A stretch of 28,460 nt of DNA, from positions 1 to 28,460 of the forward strand of contig CABUOE010000009.1 in assembly GCA_902493155.1 (NCBI GenBank), read 5' to 3'. The DNA comes from an uncultured Eubacteriales bacterium (GTDB lineage Bacteria > Bacillota > Clostridia > Oscillospirales > Ruminococcaceae). The notes beneath the pieces were generated by a model that was not told the origin of the DNA, ran no database searches, and was given only the letters and a program-made list of their open reading frames with translations. The position numbers and the translations under genes were made by a program. This document shows positions 21,837 through 28,460 of this stretch, piece by piece; within the stretch, counting starts at the first letter, position 1, and each line of letters opens with the position of its first letter.

Positions 21837-23024
21837 CTATTCGTTTTTGAGAGCTTCTCGAATTACGCCTTCTTGGATTGCCGCCTGCTTAACTGCCTCG
21901 GCAACCTGAAGGGCTACCCTTTTGTCAAATGGGTTGGGAAGGACACAGTCAGCAGAAAGCTCGTGTTCTTGCAGGACCGACGCAATAGCCAGAGATGCGG
22001 CTCTTTTCATTCCTTCGGTAATATCCGTCGCCCCAGCTTCCAGCGCCCCTTTAAAAATTCCCGGAAACGCCAATACATTGTTCACTTGGTTGGGGAAATC
22101 GCTTCGCCCGGTGCCCACAATAAACGCTCCGGCTTTTTTGGCCTCATCCGGCATAATCTCGGGCGTGGGATTTGCCATAGCAAAAACAATGGGCTGCCGA
22201 GCCATTGACTTTATCATATTCGGAGTGACCATATCGGGACGGGAAACTCCGATAAAAATATCCGCCCCTTTCATAGCGTCTATTAGGGTGCCGGTCTGAT
22301 TCTTTTTGTTGGTAACAGCAGTCATCTTCTGCTGGGCTTCATTGATATAAGGCGCTCCGTCGTAGACAATGCCGCCCTTGTCACACAGGATTACATTCCC
22401 CGCACCGAAGCTCAACAGGTGCTTGGCAATGGCAATTCCGGCGGCACCGGCGCCGTTGACGACAATAGTGACGTCCTCGAACCGTTTGTCAACAAGCTTC
22501 AGCGCGTTGATAAGCCCCGCTGATACGACAATGGCCGTCCCGTGCTGGTCGTCGTGGAAAACCGGAATGGAAAGTTTCTCTTTCAGTCGTTTTTCCACCT
22601 CAAAACACCGGGGGGCCGAAATGTCCTCCAAATTGATACCGCCAAAGCTAGGCGCCAACATTTCGATGGCGCGAACCAGTTCGTCCACATCTTTGCTGTC
22701 CAAGCAGAGAGGCACTGCGTCCACTCCGCCGAATTCCTTCAGCAGAACGGCCTTGCCCTCCATAACAGGCATCGCAGCTTCGGGCCCAATGTCTCCAAGG
22801 CCCAGCACAGCGGTGCCGTCGCTGATAACCGCCACCAGATTGGAACGTCTTGTGAGTTCAAATGAACGTTCCGGATTTTTTTCGATTTCCAAACAAGGCT
22901 GCGCCACACCTGGAGTATATGCGATCGACAACTCCTCCCCATTGGTCACTCTGCAACGAGAAACAATTTCGATTTTGCCGTGCCACTCCTGATGTTTTTC
23001 CACTGCCAATTTTTTGATGTCCAT
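21837..23024 (-). CDS. NAD-dependent malic enzyme
   Basis: Oxidatively decarboxylates malate to pyruvate, producing NADH. The 395-residue short bacterial form shows the catalytic tyrosine region ELSIAYTPGVAQPC (Tyr36), catalytic Lys91 (MEGKAVLLKEFGG), metal ligands Glu133, Asp134 and Asp159 (NLEDISAPRC, FHDDQHGTA), and the Rossmann motif GAGAAG (191-196). NAD rather than NADP use is the common assignment for this clade but is inferred. The ATG at 23024 is preferred because AGGATGG lies about 7 bases upstream; an ATG at 23033 overlaps that site. The gene is divergent from tRNA-Arg. Confidence 0.94.
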   Translation of the reverse strand: MDIKKLAVEKHQEWHGKIEIVSRCRVTNGEELSIAYTPGVAQPCLEIEKNPERSFELTRRSNLVAVISDGTAVLGLGDIGPEAAMPVMEGKAVLLKEFGGVDAVPLCLDSKDVDELVRAIEMLAPSFGGINLEDISAPRCFEVEKRLKEKLSIPVFHDDQHGTAIVVSAGLINALKLVDKRFEDVTIVVNGAGAAGIAIAKHLLSFGAGNVILCDKGGIVYDGAPYINEAQQKMTAVTNKKNQTGTLIDAMKGADIFIGVSRPDMVTPNMIKSMARQPIVFAMANPTPEIMPDEAKKAGAFIVGTGRSDFPNQVNNVLAFPGIFKGALEAGATDITEGMKRAASLAIASVLQEHELSADCVLPNPFDKRVALQVAEAVKQAAIQEGVIREALKNE

Positions 23025-23226
23025 GCTATCCATCCTTTTTATGCAATTGACCTAATCTTATATCCCAAAACACTTGTGTAAAATTAAGTATATTTTACTC
23101 TTTTTCGCCTGGTAGGTCAATCTTTCTGGAAAAAGCCGTCGATTTTCACAGATTTGAACCAAAATCTCCTGTTTTCTTAGAACACTCCTTTCGGACAAGA
23201 GAAAAAAGAAATTACGCTGAAAAGCC

Positions 23227-23255
23227 TTGATTTTTTCCTTGTCTTTTGCTATAAT
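23227..23255 (+). promoter_or_regulatory. promoter of tRNA-Arg(CCG)
   Basis: TTGATT (23227-23232), a 17-base spacer and a perfect TATAAT (23250-23255) with TGC before it (extended -10) lie 23 bases before the tRNA. Confidence 0.88.
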
Positions 23256-23278
23256 ATAACAGTTATCACATCATATAT

Positions 23279-23355
23279 GCGCCTGTAGCTCAGCTGGATA
23301 GAGTGTCAGACTCCGACTCTGAAGGTCGTGCGTTCGAATCGCATCAGGCGTACCA
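23279..23355 (+). tRNA. tRNA-Arg (anticodon CCG)
   Basis: The cloverleaf can be drawn by eye: acceptor GCGCCTG pairs with CAGGCGT, the D-arm has GCTCAGCTGGATAGAGT, and the anticodon stem TCAGA/TCTGA encloses CTCCGAC with anticodon CCG (reads CGG). The T-arm is GTGCGTTCGAATCGCAT. The 3' CCA is encoded, at 23353-23355. The gene is solitary, with its own promoter and terminator. Confidence 0.95.
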
Positions 23356-23375
23356 ACGGCAAACCGCCGTATTCT

Positions 23376-23410
23376 AAACGCATCCCATTCAAATGGGGTG
23401 CGTTTTGTTT
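23376..23410 (+). terminator. terminator of tRNA-Arg
   Basis: AAACGCATCCCATT pairs with AATGGGGTGCGTTT (one wobble) around a 2-base loop, followed by TTGTTTT, 20 bases past the tRNA. Confidence 0.88.
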
Positions 23411-23632
23411 TCCGAATCCTATCGCTGGGAATTTTTGCAATAGTTCACCAGTGATTCTGGAGATACTCCTTATTTTCTTACAGCAGTGCCGCCATGATAC
23501 AGATAATTGTTTCAGAAAATCAGCTCCTTTCCATCTAAATACTTCTAAAAGGCATAAAAAGTTTTATAAATCTGAAAAAATCGTTTAAACTAAAAAGAAA
23601 TCAGATGTGCCGCAATCGAAAGGAGCAAAATT

Positions 23633-24904
23633 ATGAATGCCACTTCCATTAAAAAAGTATCCGGAAGACAAATATTCGATTCACGGGGAACCCCCACTGT
23701 GGAAGCAACTGTAGAACTATATAACGGCGTTACCGCCTGCGCAAGTGTGCCCTCCGGTGCTTCCACCGGCCAGTATGAGGCCTGTGAATTGAGAGACGGC
23801 GCCAAAGAATACCAGGGCAAAGGTGTGGAAAAAGCGGTTTCCAACATCAATTTGCAGATCAACAGCGCTTTGGAAGGAAAATGTATTTTCGGGCAGCAGG
23901 AACTGGATCAAACAATGATTGCCTTAGACGGCACCAACAACAAATCAAAATTGGGCGCAAATGCGATTTTGGCCGTTTCCCTTGCATGTGCCAAAGCGGG
24001 GGCCAAGGTTTCCAATGTGGAGCTTTACCGCTACCTGGGAGGGATCAACGGCATTACGCTGCCGGTACCCATGATGAATATTTTAAACGGCGGCGCTCAT
24101 GCCAGCAACAACGTGGACATCCAGGAATTTATGATTCGCCCCGTCGGCGCCCGCAGCTTCCAAGAAGCGATGAAGATCGGCACCGAGGTTTATCATCAGC
24201 TGAAAAAAGTGCTTCATTCCAAGGGACTTTCCACTACGGTAGGAGATGAAGGCGGATTCGCCCCCGACCTGGAAGACGATGAACAGGCCCTTCAGCTTTT
24301 GGTAGAGGCTATCGAAGGAGCCGGCTATCAGCCGGGAAAAGAGGTCAATATTGCCATTGACGCCGCCGCCAGCGAATGGTTCCAGAACGGAAAATACTGT
24401 TTTCCTAAAAAGAAGAAGGAACTGACACGGGAAGAACTAATCGCCTATTTTGAACGATTTTGCCAAAATTACCCCGTAGTCTCTATCGAAGATCCCCTTG
24501 CCGAGGAGGACTTCGCCGGATTTACTGAAATCACCCGTCAAATCGGCGAAAAGGTACAAATTGTGGGAGACGATTTATTCGTCACCAATCCGGAGCGCCT
24601 CAAAAAAGGAATTCAGCAGCAAAGTGCCAACGCTATTCTGATTAAACCCAACCAGATCGGCAGCTTGAGCGAGACCTTGCTTTCCATCCGTTTGGCACAG
24701 CAAAATGGGTATCAGACTGTCATCTCTCATCGAAGCGGCGAAACGGAAGATACCTCTATCGCAGATATCGCCGTTGCGCTCAATGCCGGGCAGATTAAAA
24801 CCGGAGCGCCCGCCCGTACCGATCGTGTCTGCAAATACAACCGCCTGTTAAAAATCGAGGAAATGCTGGGTGAGGCCGCCGTTTATCCTTCCAGTTGCTC
24901 CTGA
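23633..24904 (+). CDS. eno: enolase
   Basis: Glycolytic enzyme interconverting 2-phosphoglycerate and phosphoenolpyruvate; also an RNA degradosome partner in many bacteria. At 423 residues it has normal length. All active-site residues are visible: SGASTG (41-46), His156 in GGAHASNN, Glu206 in GDEGGFAP, magnesium ligands Asp243, Glu286 and Asp313, Lys338 in LIKPNQIG, His366 in SHRSGE and Lys389. The ATG follows GAAAGGAGC. It is not next to other glycolytic genes, unlike the gapA-pgk-tpi-gpm-eno cluster common in Firmicutes. It has its own strong terminator. No confident promoter was found in the roughly 220 AT-rich bases between the tRNA terminator and the gene. Confidence 0.98.
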   Translation: MNATSIKKVSGRQIFDSRGTPTVEATVELYNGVTACASVPSGASTGQYEACELRDGAKEYQGKGVEKAVSNINLQINSALEGKCIFGQQELDQTMIALDGTNNKSKLGANAILAVSLACAKAGAKVSNVELYRYLGGINGITLPVPMMNILNGGAHASNNVDIQEFMIRPVGARSFQEAMKIGTEVYHQLKKVLHSKGLSTTVGDEGGFAPDLEDDEQALQLLVEAIEGAGYQPGKEVNIAIDAAASEWFQNGKYCFPKKKKELTREELIAYFERFCQNYPVVSIEDPLAEEDFAGFTEITRQIGEKVQIVGDDLFVTNPERLKKGIQQQSANAILIKPNQIGSLSETLLSIRLAQQNGYQTVISHRSGETEDTSIADIAVALNAGQIKTGAPARTDRVCKYNRLLKIEEMLGEAAVYPSSCS

Positions 24905-24939
24905 TGACGAAAATACAGCAATTTTACTCCTATCTTTGC

Positions 24940-24988
24940 AAAAAGGTCCCGTCAGTTTCTGCTAAAGGAACTGACGGGACCTTTTTAT
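24940..24988 (+). terminator. terminator of eno
   Basis: AAAAAGGTCCCGTCAGTT (24940-24957) pairs perfectly with AACTGACGGGACCTTTTT (24969-24986), with further pairing inside the loop and a T-run at the end. It lies 35 bases past the eno stop. Confidence 0.95.
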
Positions 24989-25040
24989 AAAAATAGTCCA
25001 GTCTCAATTTATAAGGTTTATTTTTCGCTATTCAAGCTCG

Positions 25041-25094
25041 GATTGCTGTCGATTCTCCCTCTATAATAAAGATGGGGAGCATAACAAAGCAATC
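25041..25094. repeat. nested inverted repeat enclosing a TATAATAAA word
   Basis: Outer arms GATTGCT (25041-25047) and AGCAATC (25088-25094) enclose inner arms CTCCC (25055-25059) and GGGAG (25075-25079). The inner loop contains TATAATAAA (25062-25070). It lies just past the aminopeptidase stop and may act as a minus-strand transcript end, but there is no clean T-tract. Confidence 0.5.
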
Positions 25095-25112
25095 GAAAAG
25101 CTTCATAGATAC

Positions 25113-26902
25113 TCAGATTTTCTTTTCCAGAGGCCGCGTATAGTAGCGCAGGGCTTCCAGCTCTTCTCCAGCGAAATAAGGAGACAGACGATCAAACACG
25201 AGCTTATGGTATTGATTTAACGCACCGATTTCCGGTCCAGTCATATACTGGACGTCAATGCCATCCAAATCGATAGGCACCAGCGTCAATGGCTCAAACC
25301 GCATAAATTGCCCGTACTCATTTTTGACGTCTTCCCGGCAAAGCAATTCGTTTTCTATACGGATGCCATACTGGCCTTCCAAATACACACCCGGTTCGTC
25401 CGTCGTCACCATTCCTTCTTCTAAAACCGCCGTACTGTCAATGCCCTGCTCCATTTTCCAACGAAAACCGTTGGGCCCCTCATGCACATTGAGCAGATAT
25501 CCCACGCCATGACCCGTACCACATTTATAATCGAGGCCCAGCTGCCAAAGGGGTCCTCTCGCCAAAACATCCAGGTTTCCACCCCGGCAGCCGTATAAAA
25601 ACCGTGCCGACGCCAAATTGAGCATGCTCCGGACAACTGTTGTGTAATGAAGCTTTTCCTCTGCCGATATAGGGCCTAAGACAAACGTCCTGGTGACGTC
25701 GGTAGTGCCCTCTAAATACTGCCCTCCGGAATCGACCAGCAGCATTCCTTCCGGGGCCAATGCCGCATTGCTTTGATCTGTTGCGGCATAATGCATCATC
25801 GCCGCATGCTCCCTGTACGCAGAAATCGTGTGAAAGCTTGGTTCCAGGTAATGCTCCTGTTTTTTTCTGCACCCCTCCAAATAATCTGCCGCACTGAGTT
25901 CGGTTATAGAAGCCTTTCGGACATTTTTTTTGAGCCACAGCATAAACTGGGTCACAGCCACCCCATCTTTGATGTGGCAATCTAATAAATTCTCGATTTC
26001 CACGGGATTTTTAATGGCTTTCTGCAGTTTTTCCGGGTTAGTCTTATGGACTGTGCTACCGGAAAGGCTGCGATAGAGGCTGTAGTTGACATAGGTCGTA
26101 TCCAAAAGCACCGTTTGCTCTGCTGTAAGCTCCGGGAGCTCCTCATAAATTTTTTCATAAGGCCGAAGATGAATTCCGTCATCCGCCAGTTCTTTTTTTG
26201 CCGTCTCATTTAGGGCCTTTGGGGCAATGTAGAGGATAGCGTCCTGCATAGAAAGATAGAGGTACGCCAACGAGACAGGCGTATGCGCCACGTCGCTGCC
26301 TCTTAAATTTAACAGCCAGGCGATGTCGTCTAAAGCGGTAAGCAGATGTCCACCTGTCTGGTATTGCCTCATCACACGCCGCACATCTTGCAGCTTATCA
26401 GCACGGGATTTTCCGGAATAACGCTCCTCCAGCAAATAGGCCGGCCGCTTCGGCAAATCGGGACGTTTCTTCCAAATTTCATCCACCAAATTTTGATTCC
26501 AATGGATGTTAACTTGCTTTTCATCCTTTGTTGCAATTCAAGCCCCTGTGCGGCGGGTATTAACCTTCCGTCAAATGCCAGGGCCTGTCCCGGCTGCAAC
26601 GTGTCCCACAAAAATTCGCTGACCGTTGGAACTCCCTCTTCTCCGGATTTGCAAAGGCAAATTCCGCTTCCCTCAAGCTCGTTCTCCGCCTGGATAAAAT
26701 AGCGTCCGTCGGTCCACAGCAAGGCTTTCTCCCATGTTACAACCAGCGTACCGGCAGAACCGGTAAATCCTGACAGATATTCCCGTTCTTTAAAGTAGTC
26801 GCTGATATATTCCGATTGGTGAAAATCCGAGGTCGGTATCAGATAAGCGTCTATTCTCTTTTCTTTCATCAGTTTTTGTAGCGCAAGGATTTCCCGTTTC
26901 AA
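25113..26902 (-). pseudogene. Xaa-Pro aminopeptidase (M24B), split by a one-base frameshift
   Basis: Aminopeptidase P removes N-terminal residues before proline, using two metal ions. The frame breaks at 26488-26494 (minus strand ATCAAAATTTGG); one extra A restores GIKNLVDEIWKKRPDLP. The restored protein is about 596 residues, the size of the three-domain long form, with two creatinase-type N-terminal domains and a C-terminal pita-bread domain. The metal site is complete: Asp in LLVDSGGQY and TTDVTRTF, His in GTGHGVG, Glu in DEPGVYLEG and RIENELL. The start is a TTG at 26902 after GGAGAG; another TTG at 26920 overlaps the galM stop. It is translationally close to galM (about 14 bases). Intact motifs on both sides argue for an assembly error or a recent mutation. 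Confidence 0.9.
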
Positions 26903-26916
26903 GTTATTCTCTCCAA

Positions 26917-27954
26917 TCAAATGGTTTTAAATTGATAGACAGTCCGGTGGCGATATACCTCCCCCACACGAAGCACAGGAGATGGAAAAGCAGGACAATT
27001 CACGGCATTGGGCAAAAACTGTGTCTCCAGGCAAACGGCACTCCGGTTCTGGTAGGAACTCCCCCACTTCCCTAAAGGGGCACCTTCAATAAAATTACCG
27101 GTATAAAGCTGCATCCCGTCCATATCAGTATAGACATTCATTTTTATTTTGCTCTTGTCTCCTATAAGCTCTGCCGCCAACCGCATCCCTGTTCCATTTA
27201 TAATATAGTTATGGTCATATCCACCGCCTATATGCAATTGTTCATGAGAATCGTCAATTCGTTCTCCAATAGGATAAAAATTCTGGAAATCAAACGGCGA
27301 ACCAGCCACAGGCATCATGCTCCCCAACGCAATCATGTCCTCTTTCACAGGGGTAATGTACACTGAATTTATCTTTAGGGAGTGCCCAAGAATACTGCCT
27401 GAATCATGCCCGTTCAGATTAAAATAACTGTGATTTGTCAAATTCACTATCGTATTCCGATTGGTAACAGCCTGATAATCGATGCACAATTCATTCTCTT
27501 CCGTCAAGGAATAAGTAACTGTAACCGTCAGCTCTCCCGGATACCCTTCTTCTCCGTCAGCACTGGTATATTTTAACTCTAATTTGTCTCCATCCAAACG
27601 AGCTTCCCAAATTTTTTTATCAAAGCCCCTAACTCCGCCATGCAAATGATTCTGGCCTTCATTAGGGGTTAGGGAATAGGCTTTCCCATCCAATGAAAAG
27701 CAACTGCTGCCAATCCGATTTGCACAGCGGCCGATTAAGGCACCAAAATATTTATCCTGTTTTTCATAGCTTTCTAAAGTGTCATATCCTAAGACAATAT
27801 CCCTTTGCTGACCTGTCCGGTCTTGGAGTTGCAGAGACTTTATAATTCCACCGTAATTGAGAACCTGTATTTTTGTTCCATAAGTATTTTGGCTTTCAAA
27901 TATAAAGACAGGTTTTCTGTCCATTGTATCCGCAAAATATTCTTTTGTAAACAT
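26917..27954 (-). CDS. galM: aldose 1-epimerase (galactose mutarotase)
   Basis: Interconverts alpha and beta anomers of aldoses such as glucose and galactose. The 345-residue cytosolic enzyme has the GIGRCANRI-type core (LIGRCANRIG, about 74-82), NHLHGG with His105, catalytic acid His175 in NLTNHSYFNL, GGYDHNY, and catalytic base Glu310 in LETQFLPNA. The ATG at 27954 (MFTKEYF) is chosen because AAAAGGAGC lies upstream; an in-frame start at 27987 falls on the promoter -10. It is the first gene of a pair with the aminopeptidase. No galK, galT or other sugar gene is adjacent, so it probably serves general hexose metabolism. Confidence 0.95.
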   Translation of the reverse strand: MFTKEYFADTMDRKPVFIFESQNTYGTKIQVLNYGGIIKSLQLQDRTGQQRDIVLGYDTLESYEKQDKYFGALIGRCANRIGSSCFSLDGKAYSLTPNEGQNHLHGGVRGFDKKIWEARLDGDKLELKYTSADGEEGYPGELTVTVTYSLTEENELCIDYQAVTNRNTIVNLTNHSYFNLNGHDSGSILGHSLKINSVYITPVKEDMIALGSMMPVAGSPFDFQNFYPIGERIDDSHEQLHIGGGYDHNYIINGTGMRLAAELIGDKSKIKMNVYTDMDGMQLYTGNFIEGAPLGKWGSSYQNRSAVCLETQFLPNAVNCPAFPSPVLRVGEVYRHRTVYQFKTI

Positions 27955-27982
27955 AAACTTGCTCCTTTTCGTTGATATGTTC

Positions 27983-28011
27983 ATCATAGCATAGCTAAAA
28001 ATCTAATACAA
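27983..28011 (-). promoter_or_regulatory. promoter of the galM-aminopeptidase unit
   Basis: Minus-strand TTGTAT (28011-28006), a 17-base spacer and TATGAT (27988-27983) with TGC before it (extended -10) lie about 30 bases before the galM ATG. Confidence 0.65.
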
Positions 28012-28194
28012 TAACAAATCTATGTATTTTTGTTGGATTTTTACCATGAGTGGATTCTGATTCTCAACTCCCCAAGGAGAACCGCGCCTAACCAAACGCC
28101 ATTCCCAGAAAACGAGGCAGAGATAAGATAAAGAAAAAGACAGTTGCGAATAAATTATCCACACTATCTTTTCCTTTTCTCCAGTAACTGGCCT
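28012..28194. other. intergenic region upstream of galM, nothing recognised
   Basis: Apart from a small palindrome CCAGT-A-ACTGG (28181-28191) I see no supported gene or site. A 64-codon minus-strand frame across 28003-28197 has no ribosome binding site and overlaps the galM promoter. Confidence 0.4.
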
Positions 28195-28460
28195 CACTGT
28201 TGTGCTCTGCGCACAGTGTCGACAGACGACTCACAGGGCAAAACATGGTCGCGCTGAGGATGGCTATCGCCTCCCTAGCTCTTCCTGTTTTCCTCCACCT
28301 CCGCCTCCCTCCCCCTGCCTCAGGCAGCAGGCGGCTCCGGTCCAGTTAACACCCGCTATGCGTCTCCCGAAACACAGGGCAGGCTTGCTGGAACCGGACA
28401 ACAGAAGTCAAAACCTCCGGCAAAGCCGGAGGCATGAAGAAGCCCTAGAAGGGCATAATA
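28195..28460 (-). other. structured non-coding region, candidate structured RNA
   Basis: No coding frame is convincing. Inverted repeats follow one another: CACTGT/ACAGTG (28195-28200, 28213-28218), GGATGGC/GCC-TCC (28258-28274), CCGCCT/AGGCGG (28301-28306, 28329-28334) enclosing CTGCC/GGCAG, TCCGGTCCAG/CTGGAACCGGA (28336-28345, 28388-28398), CCTCCGGC-AAA-GCCGGAGG (28414-28432) and GCCCT-AGA-AGGGC (28442-28454), then CATAATA at the edge. Within the TCCGG arm, inner helices pair with G-U wobbles only if the minus strand is the RNA. The family is not recognised. The last two hairpins plus CATAATA resemble the palindrome array upstream of exoA. Confidence 0.45.

Noticed and set aside
22369..22992. 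207-codon plus-strand frame opposite the malic enzyme gene
   Set aside because: Ser/Pro/Thr-rich shadow of a conserved gene.
28003..28197. 64-codon minus-strand frame with a hydrophobic stretch
   Set aside because: No ribosome binding site, overlaps the galM promoter and ends in AT-rich leader DNA; no reason to call it a gene.

Overview
This is a 28.5 kb stretch of a Firmicutes (class Clostridia) chromosome of mid GC content. The signs are a T-box leader on thrS, a yybP-ykoY manganese riboswitch on mntP, strong AGGAGG-type ribosome binding sites, TTG/GTG starts, extended -10 promoters, and the gene set (rqcH/NFACT, trmK-nif3, valS-folC, TSCPD and DUF1858 proteins). An Oscillospiraceae/Ruminococcaceae-like host is my best guess; the genus cannot be read from the sequence. 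Most genes are housekeeping. There is no prophage, insertion sequence, CRISPR array or rRNA.

Layout. 1-992 (-): 5' part of a BaiN/HI0933-type flavoprotein. 1175-3402 (+): promoter, threonine T-box and thrS. 3445-4020 (-): a two-helix membrane protein. 4118-7658 (-): a heterodimeric ABC exporter pair and its terminator. 7659-8266: a 600-bp non-coding region packed with small palindromes and repeated TATAATAA words. 8267-11004 (+): exoA, a sirtuin and an AI-2E-family permease. 11015-11794 (+): Mn2+ riboswitch and mntP. 11825-19893 (-): trmK-nif3-rqcH-valS-folC followed by a HELGH metallopeptidase-like gene, mostly with short gaps, so probably one long transcription unit with an internal terminator after valS. 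20035-21266 (-): DUF1858 protein and metA. 21414-23024 (-): TSCPD protein and NAD-malic enzyme. 23227-23410 (+): tRNA-Arg(CCG) with its own promoter and terminator. 23633-24986 (+): eno and terminator. 25113-27954 (-): galM and an M24 aminopeptidase P. 28012-28460: no gene, but strongly structured DNA.

Functional themes are translation and RNA quality control (thrS, valS, trmK, rqcH, tRNA-Arg), central carbon metabolism (eno, malic enzyme, galM), methionine and folate one-carbon supply (metA, folC), DNA repair (exoA) and manganese export (mntP).

The two most notable non-routine observations are these. (1) Arrays of unrelated-sequence but similarly shaped perfect hairpins, interleaved with -10-like words, occur upstream of exoA, upstream of the flavoprotein gene and at the right window edge. 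(2) Single-base frameshifts in metA and in the aminopeptidase gene both lie in A/T homopolymers. In metA, restoring one base places the catalytic residues at their canonical numbers, so the open frame was intact very recently or the assembly has errors.
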